A stretch of 22,486 nt of DNA, taken from CAZZKE01 sp964655005. GTDB lineage: Bacteria; Pseudomonadota; Alphaproteobacteria; Rhodospirillales; JABHCV01. The position numbers and the translations under genes were made by a program. This document shows, piece after piece, positions 1 through 6,065 of the stretch. The DNA lies in contig CAZZKE010000049.1 of NCBI GenBank assembly GCA_964655005.1, forward strand, positions 1-22,486, in the 5' to 3' direction. The first letter of the stretch is position 1. Every line of letters begins with the position of its first letter. Below the pieces are notes generated by a model. That model saw only the letters and a list, made by a program, of their open reading frames with translations, had not been told where the DNA came from and made no database searches.

Positions 1-232
1 CGATCTTGGCGTGAAGGCAGTGAACCTCATCCTCGTGGTCCCGGCGGGTATGGCCCGAGCCGTTCGAGAACACCTCACCCAAGCCGTCCATCGCCTGGCG
101 CTTCCACTGGCTCACCTGATTCGGATGTACCTTGTGTTTAGACGCGATCTCCTGGATCGTCAGATCACCCCGCAACGCCTCAGGCGCAACGCGAGCCTTG
201 AAATCTGCTGTAAACCGTCGTCGTGTCGTCAT
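1..232 (-). CDS. IS3-family transposase OrfA, 3' part missing (window edge)
   Basis: Start ATG is at 232-230 on the minus strand, preceded by GGAGGA with 8-nt spacing. The 77 codons in the window give an N-terminal helix-turn-helix of the HTH_Tnp_1 type: a basic start (MTTRRRFTADFKARV), then EALRGDLTIQEIA, then the HKVHPNQVSQWKRQAMDGL recognition region. OrfA of IS3 elements binds the terminal repeats and is joined to OrfB by programmed frameshifting to give the active transposase. Usual OrfA length is about 90-100 aa, so most of the protein is here. Whether the element is intact cannot be judged. Confidence 0.85.
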   Translation of the reverse strand, partial: MTTRRRFTADFKARVAPEALRGDLTIQEIASKHKVHPNQVSQWKRQAMDGLGEVFSNGSGHTRRDHEDEVHCLHAKI

Positions 233-300
233 CTTCGCATTCCTCCGTTATCCGGCGGAATACACCTTAGCTCACTGTCCGACTTTCTGGGACCACCTCA
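1..300 (-). mobile_element. IS3-family insertion sequence, one end (partial, cut by window start)
   Basis: The minus strand from about 300 reads TGAGGTGGTCCCAGAAAGTC, which fits an IS3-family terminal inverted repeat (TGA-type start, a GGTCCCAGAAAGTCGGACA-like core). It is followed by a strong ribosome site and an orfA-type transposase reading frame. The other end, the second reading frame (orfB, integrase domain) and the target duplication lie outside the window. The exact tip at 300 is inferred, because the opposite repeat cannot be compared. Confidence 0.72.
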
Positions 301-417
301 CCGGGAAATATCTTGTTGTTCGGAGATTTGTTTCCTTCCGCTAATCGTAGAAAAGCGGTCATAATCAGGTGATGCAACATAGGGTGGCTTTTAGCCAGTT
401 ACGGACAAAGCAAGGCG

Positions 418-433
418 CAAGGAGCGCTCCTTG
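418..433 (-). terminator. Perfect 16-bp palindrome after the CDP-alcohol transferase gene
   Basis: CAAGGAGCGCTCCTTG is a perfect palindrome located 10 bp past the stop codon of the minus-strand gene ending at 444. Its position suits a transcription end, but no T-run follows on either strand, so it is at best a weak or factor-assisted terminator. It could instead be a protein-binding site. Confidence 0.3.
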
Positions 434-443
434 GTATTATTTT

Positions 444-1100
444 CTACAGAAGTTTCCAGCCATAGATAAGCGTCATTCCAAGAGTATAGACAGCGAGGAG
501 AACAACATTAATTGGGTTTCCAGAAAGCTTGGGCGTTTTGATATTTGACACATTCAAGGCCGCGAGTCCCAGTCCGCTGGCATAGAGAATTACAGAAAAA
601 ACTCCTGAACTAAACAGGCCTTCAAATAGAAATATGAAAACGAGTATTATGTTGTTGTTATCAATAGCCAACCCGATGTATTTGGATCCGTCAGCAAGAC
701 CAAAAGTACTAAAATAGCTCAATCTTATCGCTCCGGCTGCAAGCATTAGAAATGCTCCAGGCAGAAATACAGGGTCGAATTTTCCATAGCTTAGAAGAAG
801 AATGGCAGGCGTGACGCCATAGCTCACGATATCTATCAGCACATCAAGCTGCCCACCAAACAATCGGTCTGAACCAGTCCGCCCCTTCATCCTGCGTGCA
901 ATGAGCCCATCGGCCCAGTCAAAAGCAACGGCCCAGATCATTCCTATCATTGCAGCAGAATAAACACCTAAAATAATGAAGTATATTGCAAGAATTGTGC
1001 AACCAAGTCCTGCGAGAGAACAAATATTTGGAAGATCCCAGACATAAGAAAGAATAGATTTAGGTTGTTCTTCTTGAGGATCAGAGTTTTCAGTTGTCAT
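444..1100 (-). CDS. CDP-alcohol phosphatidyltransferase family membrane protein (phosphatidylserine-synthase-like)
   Basis: This family moves a phosphoalcohol group from a CDP-alcohol to an acceptor alcohol at the membrane. The signature is visible: D61-x2-D64-G65-x2-A68-R69, then G82-x3-D86-x3-D90, followed by a SYGVTPAI stretch typical of the PssA-like branch. These Asp residues bind the catalytic metal ions in the family. The protein is 218 aa with several hydrophobic segments on both sides of the motif. I chose ATG 1100, since AGGA lies 6 nt upstream; an in-frame start at 1130 has no such site. The gap between AR and G is 12 residues, where the family norm is 8. It is head-to-head with a cytidylyltransferase gene, which suggests that gene supplies its CDP-activated substrate. 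It is AT-rich compared with the chromosome after 2217. Its exact alcohol and acceptor are unknown. Confidence 0.85.
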   Translation of the reverse strand: MTTENSDPQEEQPKSILSYVWDLPNICSLAGLGCTILAIYFIILGVYSAAMIGMIWAVAFDWADGLIARRMKGRTGSDRLFGGQLDVLIDIVSYGVTPAILLLSYGKFDPVFLPGAFLMLAAGAIRLSYFSTFGLADGSKYIGLAIDNNNIILVFIFLFEGLFSSGVFSVILYASGLGLAALNVSNIKTPKLSGNPINVVLLAVYTLGMTLIYGWKLL

Positions 1101-1202
1101 TGCAGGTCCTACAAACGAGGGGGCTATCAATTTTATTATATTTCGACTATGTTGCGCGCTTTCTTACATCGAAAATTATTTAGGCAAAGGTTCAAAATAA
1201 TA

Positions 1203-1634
1203 ATGATTGTCTATACCGTTGGCACTTTTGATTTGTTGCATGTGGGGCATTTGGCCTTGTTAAGCCACTGTAGAACTTTGGGTGATGTGGTTGCGGTTGG
1301 CGTTGCTTCCGATGAGGTAGTAAACCTTTATAAGCCCGATGTACCTGTTATTCCGCTTAATCAACGAATGGAAATGCTGGAAGCTTTGCAGTGTGTCGAC
1401 ATTGTGCGCCCTTACCATGAACTTGAATATGTATCGGGTTGCAAGGAATTGAATGCTGATATTTTCGTGATCGGAGAAGATTGGGGCAGCAAACCGCATA
1501 ATCTTGACGTGGAATCATATTTAGAGGCAGCAGGAAAGCAAATTGTTCAAGTTTGCTATAATCCCCGAACCTCATCGACGAAAATTAAGCAACTAGTCAT
1601 CGCTCAGAATCACACAGGCTTACGTGCTGCATAG
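1203..1634 (+). CDS. Cytidylyltransferase of the glycerol-3-phosphate cytidylyltransferase (TagD)-like family
   Basis: This is a 143-aa single-domain HxGH nucleotidyltransferase. Residues 4-16 read YTVGTFDLLHVGH, with the nucleotide-binding HVGH at 13-16. Residues 90-94 read IGEDW, as in TagD, and the C-terminal signature is R122-T123 followed by SSTKIK. Enzymes of this type make a CDP-alcohol from CTP and a phosphorylated alcohol. I chose ATG 1203 because homologues begin right before the GTFDLLH motif; AAAGG lies about 13 nt upstream, so the ribosome site is weak. A longer frame from 1065 is open but would overlap the divergent gene. The TagD RTEGISTT signature is shortened here to RTSST, and the segment between IGEDW and RT is about 10 residues longer. 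The substrate could be glycerol-3-phosphate, phosphoethanolamine or another phosphoalcohol. Confidence 0.83.
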   Translation: MIVYTVGTFDLLHVGHLALLSHCRTLGDVVAVGVASDEVVNLYKPDVPVIPLNQRMEMLEALQCVDIVRPYHELEYVSGCKELNADIFVIGEDWGSKPHNLDVESYLEAAGKQIVQVCYNPRTSSTKIKQLVIAQNHTGLRAA

Positions 1635-1666
1635 CTTGGAGATTGCCCTTATGTTGCGCGGTCACC

Positions 1667-1798
1667 CGTTTGGGGTTACCTCTGACCAAGGGGTTGATGG
1701 AGCGGCATAACGGGACTTTGGAAATCAACAGCGAGAAAGGCCACAGCAAGTTGATAACCGTGACTTTCCTCAAGGAATGTGTTGGTCAGAATGTCTGA
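1667..1798 (+). pseudogene. 3' remnant of a sensor histidine kinase (HATPase domain tail)
   Basis: An open stretch ending in TGA at 1796-1798 translates to LGLPLTKGLMERHNGTLEI followed by NSEKGHSKLITVTFL. This is the G2 box and final strands of a HATPase_c domain, the ATP-binding end of PAS-type histidine kinases, which usually reads GLGL-P-(L/I)-(T/S)-K. Only about 43 codons remain. The N-box, G1 box, His box and any start codon are absent, and the first Gly of the motif reads Arg. The gene has been cut off upstream, consistent with rearrangement in the island. It has no likely function. Confidence 0.7.
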
Positions 1799-2171
1799 GT
1801 TGGGTCAGAAGGGGAAGGGGGCATCTGTCTTAATACAGGTCCGCTTTACACCCGAGAGGGGCTCAAAAAGAAACCCAGAATAAGAACGAGTTATATTGAC
1901 CTAAATATCAATACCGGGAGGAGGTTACCGGATGGGTCGGGGGCAGGGAGGGCCTCAACAACTGTTTTGGTGATGTTGCCTTGCTTGTTTGGAAGTAGTG
2001 GTGGCATCTGATTATCTCAAAAAGTAAGGGAAAAGTAAGGCTTACTTTAGAACTAAAACAGTATTGCCGTCTATATGTTTAGAGGTGGGACATCTAAAAC
2101 CCCTTATTTTCTGCTGTATTTTTGGGATTTTTGTTCTAGGCTTAGAACTAGGTAAGGTAAGGCACTCTAGA
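1799..2171. other. Intergenic stretch without a recognisable gene (distal end of the island)
   Basis: About 370 bp carry no credible coding region on either strand. They hold several short repeats: AAAGTAAGG at 2021-2029 and 2032-2040, an inverted CTTACTTT at 2041-2048, a perfect inverted repeat GTTCTA-GGCT-TAGAAC at 2133-2148, and GGTAAGGTAAGG at 2151-2162. These sit next to the tRNA fragment and may be recombinase-binding sites. The rest is unassigned. Confidence 0.5.
2021..2048. repeat. AAAGTAAGG direct repeats with an inverted partner (possible integrase arm sites)
   Basis: Two copies of AAAGTAAGG (2021-2029, 2032-2040) are followed at once by CTTACTTT, so 2032-2048 is also a near-perfect palindrome around one base. 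GTAAGG recurs twice at 2152-2162, just before the tRNA fragment. Short repeated motifs beside a tRNA-derived attachment site are typical of tyrosine-recombinase arm sites, but no integrase gene is in the window to support this. Confidence 0.4.
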
Positions 2172-2216
2172 TTTCTAATCTTGAGGTTGCAGGTTCGAGT
2201 CCTGCCGGGGTCACCA
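2172..2216 (+). other. 3' fragment of tRNA-Arg(TCT): candidate attachment site (att) at the island boundary
   Basis: The segment matches the 3' side of a tRNA: anticodon loop TTTCTAA (2172-2178, anticodon TCT at 2174-2176), variable loop, a perfect T-arm (GCAGG-TTCGAGT-CCTGC, 2189-2205), acceptor 3' strand CGGGGTC, discriminator A, and encoded CCA at 2214-2216. The 5' half is missing: no GACCCCG-like acceptor strand or D-arm is found at the expected distance upstream, and the anticodon stem has a T-T mismatch. A tRNA 3' end without its 5' half is the usual footprint of an element inserted by a tyrosine recombinase. An intact tRNA-Arg(TCT) would be expected at the far, left end of the island. 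Confidence 0.72.
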
Positions 2217-2226
2217 GTTTCGCTAT

Positions 2227-2619
2227 TCAGGAATATAGCTCATCGGGGTCTATTTCCGGTTCGGCGATGGTCACGGCCTTGCCGTCGCGGGCGGCGTTAT
2301 AGAAACAGCTGCGCCGTCCGGTATGGCAGGCGACGCCCCGCTGATCGACTTGCAGCAATATGGTGTCGGCGTCGCAATCCCAGCGCAACTCGATCAGTTT
2401 CTGAACCTGACCGGAGGTTTCGCCCTTGCGCCACAGCTTTCCCCGCGATCTGGAAAAATAGCAGACCCGACCCGTTTTCAGGGTTTCGGACAAGGCCTCG
2501 GGGTTCATCCAGGCCATCATCAACACCTCGCCGCTATCGTGCTGCTGGGCGATTGCCGGGACCAGTCCGGTCGAATTGAAATTTATAGATTGCACGATGG
2601 CGTCTGCGGTGTCGGGCAT
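2227..2619 (-). CDS. hisI: Phosphoribosyl-AMP cyclohydrolase (histidine biosynthesis)
   Basis: HisI opens the purine ring of phosphoribosyl-AMP, the third step of histidine synthesis, in the cytoplasm. The 130-aa protein is the single-domain form, without the HisE pyrophosphohydrolase fused to it in enterobacteria. Family motifs are clear: GEVLMMAWMNPEAL at 30-43, YFSRSRGKLWRKGETSGQVQ at 54-73, the metal-binding DCDAD at 81-85 and GVACHTGRRSCFY at 95-107. The zinc cysteines C82, C98 and C105 are all present. No other his genes are in the window. It is the first core-chromosome gene after the tRNA fragment, and its stop lies only 10 bp from that fragment. Confidence 0.96.
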   Translation of the reverse strand: MPDTADAIVQSINFNSTGLVPAIAQQHDSGEVLMMAWMNPEALSETLKTGRVCYFSRSRGKLWRKGETSGQVQKLIELRWDCDADTILLQVDQRGVACHTGRRSCFYNAARDGKAVTIAEPEIDPDELYS

Positions 2620-2722
2620 GACAGGGGTTCCGTTGCGGCTTGCTGTGACAGTTTAAACCTTTATCGAATAAGGCATTTCCGGTAAATTACAAAACATTCT
2701 GATTGTACGGGGCCTATCGCCA

Positions 2723-3121
2723 ATGACCAAAAAAGCCGACGGCCAGGACCAGCGCCGCCACGCCAGGGTCGCCGACCCGGATATGCGCCTGAAGATCGGC
2801 GGCAAGACCTACCGGTCCGTTAACTGGAGCCTGGGAGGCATTCTGGTCGATAATTACCAGGGCGAATTAAGCGCCGGGTCGCTGTTGACTATCACCGAAA
2901 TCGGCCCGGTCGGCGCAAGGAAAATGACCACCGTCGATATTCGCGCCAGGGTTATTCGCGCCGATGCCGGGGCCGGGTATCTGGCCGTGCAGATATTTGA
3001 AATAGACACCCCGGCCTATGCCGTGTTTCAGGAATTGATGAACAAGAGGATGCTGCTGGTCAGGGGCGCCGACCGGACAGGCAATCGACCAGGGCCCGGG
3101 CGTTCGCCCGCAGCAACGTAA
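2723..3121 (+). CDS. PilZ domain protein (probable c-di-GMP receptor)
   Basis: PilZ domains bind the second messenger cyclic di-GMP. Both binding motifs are present: the arginine cluster RRHAR at 11-15 and N34-W-S-L-G-G39, the [D/N]xSxxG motif. The protein is 132 aa, a single PilZ domain with a short N-terminal lead and a Pro/Gly/Arg-rich C-terminal tail after about residue 110. The start has only a weak ribosome site (ACGGGG, about 11 nt upstream). The last 62 bp overlap the 3' end of znuA on the opposite strand, so the tail is encoded antisense to znuA. The process it controls cannot be told from the context; hisI diverges from it and znuA converges on it. Confidence 0.85.
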   Translation: MTKKADGQDQRRHARVADPDMRLKIGGKTYRSVNWSLGGILVDNYQGELSAGSLLTITEIGPVGARKMTTVDIRARVIRADAGAGYLAVQIFEIDTPAYAVFQELMNKRMLLVRGADRTGNRPGPGRSPAAT

Positions 3122-3950
3122 AATACATCTCCGGGCCGGCCGGTATCCGGGTGCCCAGCGGGTCCAGCGTGCCGATGCGGGCGTTCCTGACATTTTCGAC
3201 AATCACGTCAAGGCGGCGCGGGTCGACCTGCGGTCCGGCGAACAGGCAGGACACCCCGCCAGCCGACATCAGTTTCCCAAGATCGGCGATGCGCCGGGCG
3301 CCGGGTTGGCGGTCCGGGCCGGCCGTTACCACCCCGGCGATATTCAGCCCGAAGGCTTCGGCCAGATGGCGGTAGGCGTCGTGATAAACAATAAACGGTT
3401 TTGCCCTGACCTTCCGCAGCAGGCCTTCCAGTTCGGCCTGAAGGGCGGCCAGCCGACGCCTTAATTTCGCGCCGTTGCGGCGGTACAGCGCGGCATTTGC
3501 GGGATCGGCGGCGAGCAATCGCGCCACCGCCGTTTTCACCATGTCACTGGCCCTGACAGGCGATAGCCAGATGTGCGGGTCGGCTTCCTCTTGCCCTTGG
3601 CCCGTAAAAGTCACGATGTCCGCCGTATCGGCCAGGGATTGCAGTGGTTTGATCAGGAAATTTTCCATGCCCGGGCCGATCCAGAAAATAATATCGGCCT
3701 TGCTAAGTTTGCGGGCGTCGGATGGTTTCAGGCTATAGGCGTGGGGCGAAGCGCCGCCGGAAACGATCAGAGTCGGCCGAGAGCCGGTTCCCTGCATCAG
3801 GTTCGCAATCAGCGAATGCAGCGGCTTGATGCTGACGGCGACGGCCAGGGCGACCGGATTTTCCTGGCTATGGCCGGCGCCGCTTAGCGTTATCAGAAGC
3901 AGGCCGGCGAACGGCAATGTCCGACAGGCGAGGGCGAAAAATCTCAACAC
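3060..3950 (-). CDS. znuA: Zinc ABC transporter, periplasmic substrate-binding protein
   Basis: ZnuA captures Zn2+ in the periplasm and hands it to ZnuB. The 296-aa protein begins with a signal peptide (residues 1-28, hydrophobic core FAGLLLITLSGAG, cleavage near GHS-QE). Family landmarks follow: SIKPLHSLIANLMQGTG, ASPHAYSLKPSDAR with H70, DPHIWLSP with H126, and VYHDAY with H190. The three histidines match the known zinc ligands of ZnuA. The charged His-rich loop seen in many ZnuA proteins before the DPHIW motif is reduced to GQGQEEA, with no histidine. The gene diverges from zur-znuC-znuB across a Zur box, so repression by zinc-loaded Zur is expected. Its 3' end overlaps the PilZ gene. Confidence 0.93.
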   Translation of the reverse strand: MLRFFALACRTLPFAGLLLITLSGAGHSQENPVALAVAVSIKPLHSLIANLMQGTGSRPTLIVSGGASPHAYSLKPSDARKLSKADIIFWIGPGMENFLIKPLQSLADTADIVTFTGQGQEEADPHIWLSPVRASDMVKTAVARLLAADPANAALYRRNGAKLRRRLAALQAELEGLLRKVRAKPFIVYHDAYRHLAEAFGLNIAGVVTAGPDRQPGARRIADLGKLMSAGGVSCLFAGPQVDPRRLDVIVENVRNARIGTLDPLGTRIPAGPEMYFTLLRANARALVDCLSGRRP

Positions 3951-3994
3951 ATGACGTCCGGATAATAAAGGTATGGCAAGAGCGAAAATGAAAC

Positions 3995-4007
3995 GTTATA
4001 TTATAAC
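3995..4007. promoter_or_regulatory. Zur box (divergent znuA / zur-znuC-znuB operator)
   Basis: GTTATATTATAAC is a perfect palindrome with a central T, lying between the divergent znuA and zur genes. It fits the alphaproteobacterial Zur-box core (GTTATAxTATAAC, often within a longer ATGTTATA..TATAACAT frame). It lies 44 bp upstream of the znuA start and 25 bp upstream of the zur start, so one dimer site could repress both directions and make zur autoregulated. Confidence 0.85.
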
Positions 4008-4032
4008 ATAATTGAGTCAAGCCAGAACCAGC

Positions 4033-4524
4033 ATGATGCCGAAAATTTTCAAGCAGCCAGATCACAATCATTCGCACTGCGTCGAAAGAGCCCTGGATAA
4101 GGCGATCAGGTTATGCGCCAGACAGGATGTCCGCCTGACCAAATTGCGGACCCGGGTGCTGCAATTGATCTGGCGCAGCCATCGACCGGTCGGCGCCTAT
4201 GAACTGCTTGACATGCTGCGCGATGAACGCCGTTCGGCGGCGCCGCCGACAGTTTACCGGGCCCTCGATTTTCTTATTGAACACGGGCTCGTCCACAAGA
4301 TCGAAAGCCATAACGCCTATGTCGGATGCAGCGGCGCGGCGGGCCGGGGCCATCCTTCGCAGTTTCTGATCTGCCGCCGCTGCGGCGTCGCCGCCGAAAT
4401 GACCGACCCGCGGATCGACGAGGCAATTGGCGAGCTGGCCGCCGAGGCCGGTTTCAAGGTCTCGGGCCGGACCATCGAAGTCGAAGGATATTGCCCCGAT
4501 TGCCGGACCGTCGGCGATGTCTGA
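4033..4524 (+). CDS. zur: Zinc uptake regulator, Fur family
   Basis: Zur represses zinc-uptake genes when zinc is bound. The 163-aa protein has the Fur-family winged helix (LTKLRTRVLQLIW at 35-47, PPTVYRALDFLIEHGLVHKI at 71-90) and a C-terminal dimerisation domain. That domain has two CxxC pairs, C114/C117 (CRRC) and C154/C157 (CPDC), which hold the structural zinc, plus H93, C99 and H107 in the regulatory-site region. An N-terminal HNHSH stretch (11-15) is also present. ATG 4033 (or 4036) is chosen; an upstream in-frame TTG at 4012 lies beside the operator and is unlikely. The stop overlaps the znuC start by 8 bp. Zur rather than Fur is called from the operon with znuCB and the Zur box. Confidence 0.93.
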   Translation: MMPKIFKQPDHNHSHCVERALDKAIRLCARQDVRLTKLRTRVLQLIWRSHRPVGAYELLDMLRDERRSAAPPTVYRALDFLIEHGLVHKIESHNAYVGCSGAAGRGHPSQFLICRRCGVAAEMTDPRIDEAIGELAAEAGFKVSGRTIEVEGYCPDCRTVGDV

Positions 4525-5278
4525 GGACATCCTGATCGAGGCTTCCGGCATCGATGTCTGGTATGCCGGGCGGGCGGTCCTGAAAAATGTCGAGGCCAGG
4601 GTCGGCGGCGGCCAGATTGTCACCCTGATCGGCCCCAACGGGGCCGGCAAAACGACGATGATTAAAGTAATGCTGGGGCTGATCCGGCCCCGGAACGGGG
4701 TGGTGCGGCGCCGTCCCGGACTGCGGATCGGCTACATGCCGCAACGCCTGAGCATCGACCCATCATTGCCGCTGACGGTCAATGGTTTCCTGGATCTGGG
4801 GCTTGGCGGAAACCGGGCGAAAGAGGGCCGCCGCCGGCAGGCGCTTATGGAAGTCGGCGTCGAACGGGTCGCCGACAGTCCCATTCAGGGTATTTCGGGG
4901 GGCGAGTTGCAACGGGTGCTGCTGGCCCGCGCCCTGTTGCGCGATCCCGACCTGCTAGTGCTTGATGAACCGGTGCAGGGCGTCGATTTAGGCGGTCAGG
5001 CCGAACTGTATGCCCTGATCCGCCGCCTGCGGGACGATCGCGGCTGTGGTGTGCTGATGGTTTCTCATGATTTGCAAATGGTCATGGCGGCGACCGATCA
5101 TGTGGTCTGTCTTAATCATCACGTCTGTTGCGCCGGCCACCCGGAAACGGTCAGCCGCCACCCGGAATTCGTCTCGTTGTTCGGCGGCGAAATCGCCGCA
5201 GAACTCGCCATCTATCATCATGACCACGATCACGACCATGATCTTCATGGCGATGTGGCGCCCCATGCCGATGGATGA
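4517..5278 (+). CDS. znuC: Zinc ABC transporter, ATP-binding protein with His-rich tail
   Basis: ZnuC powers zinc import through ZnuB. In the 253-aa protein, Walker A GPNGAGKTT is at 39-47, the ABC signature ISGGELQRV at 126-134, Walker B LLVLDEP at 146-152 and the switch histidine H184 in VSHD. The C-terminus ends in a tail of alternating His and Asp (YHHDHDHDHDLHGD, 233-246), a likely metal-binding appendage. The start ATG 4517 overlaps the zur stop (ATGTCTGA), which implies translational coupling. The 3' end overlaps the znuB start in the same way (ATGGATGA). Transcription should come from the Zur-controlled promoter upstream of zur. Confidence 0.93.
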   Translation: MSEDILIEASGIDVWYAGRAVLKNVEARVGGGQIVTLIGPNGAGKTTMIKVMLGLIRPRNGVVRRRPGLRIGYMPQRLSIDPSLPLTVNGFLDLGLGGNRAKEGRRRQALMEVGVERVADSPIQGISGGELQRVLLARALLRDPDLLVLDEPVQGVDLGGQAELYALIRRLRDDRGCGVLMVSHDLQMVMAATDHVVCLNHHVCCAGHPETVSRHPEFVSLFGGEIAAELAIYHHDHDHDHDLHGDVAPHADG

Positions 5279-6065
5279 TTTCTTGATTCGCGCCACCCTG
5301 GCCGGCCTTGTCGTGGCCGCGATTTCGGGCCCCCTGGGGTGCTTCGTGGTATGGCGGCGGATGTCCTATTTCGGCGCCACGTTGTCTCATTCGGCGTTAC
5401 TCGGCATCGCCCTTGGATTGCTCCTGGGCATTTCGCCGCTGTTCGGCGTCGCCGGGGTCGGCATCGCCATGGCGCTGATATTGTCGGCGGGTTCCGGCGG
5501 TTCCGGGGCGCGGCATTTAAGCGAAGACACCCTGCTTGGCATTTTCGCCCACGGCGCGCTGGCGCTGGGGCTGGTTCTGATTGCCTTGCTCGACACCGTC
5601 CGGTTCGACCTGATGGCTTACCTGTTCGGCGATATTCTGGCGGTCGGTAAAACCGATCTTTACTGGCTGTTCGGCGCCGCTGTCGTTATCGGCGCGGTCC
5701 TGTTGTCGATCTGGCGACCGCTGCTGACGCTGACCGTGCATGCCGAACTGGCCCGGGTCGAGGGCGTCGATGTCGATCGGGTGCGTCTGCTGTTCATGCT
5801 GCTGCTGGCCGCCCTGGTGGCCCTGGCCATGAAGGTTGTCGGCGTGTTGCTGGTGACCTCGCTGTTGATTATCCCGGCGGCGGCGGCCCGGCCGCTGTCG
5901 CGCAGTCCCGGACAGATGGCGCTGCTGGCCGCCGTTTGCGGCGGCATTTCCGTATTGGCCGGACTATCGGGATCATATTATTTTGACACCCCATCGGGGC
6001 CGTCCATCGTCGTCGCGGCGATGATATTGTTTGCCCTAAGCCGAACATTTTCTAGGCAGCGTTAA
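5271..6065 (+). CDS. znuB: Zinc ABC transporter, permease
   Basis: ZnuB is the membrane channel of the zinc importer (ABC-3 family). The 264-aa product is hydrophobic throughout with about seven or eight membrane segments. It carries family features such as the N-terminal SGPLGCFVVWRRMSYFGATL stretch and VVGVLLVTSLLIIPAAAARP near residue 195. ATG 5271 overlaps the znuC stop; an in-frame ATG at 5265 is an alternative that adds two residues. The last 14 bp overlap metC on the opposite strand, leaving no room for a separate terminator. Confidence 0.92.
   Translation: MDDFLIRATLAGLVVAAISGPLGCFVVWRRMSYFGATLSHSALLGIALGLLLGISPLFGVAGVGIAMALILSAGSGGSGARHLSEDTLLGIFAHGALALGLVLIALLDTVRFDLMAYLFGDILAVGKTDLYWLFGAAVVIGAVLLSIWRPLLTLTVHAELARVEGVDVDRVRLLFMLLLAALVALAMKVVGVLLVTSLLIIPAAAARPLSRSPGQMALLAAVCGGISVLAGLSGSYYFDTPSGPSIVVAAMILFALSRTFSRQR

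Noticed and set aside
2133..2216. A complete tRNA gene ending at 2216
   Set aside because: No acceptor 5' strand pairing with CGGGGTC and no D-arm can be found, and the anticodon stem has a mismatch.
4012..4032. TTG start for zur at 4012
   Set aside because: It is 4 bp from the Zur box, where the promoter should be; ATG 4033 or 4036 is more plausible.
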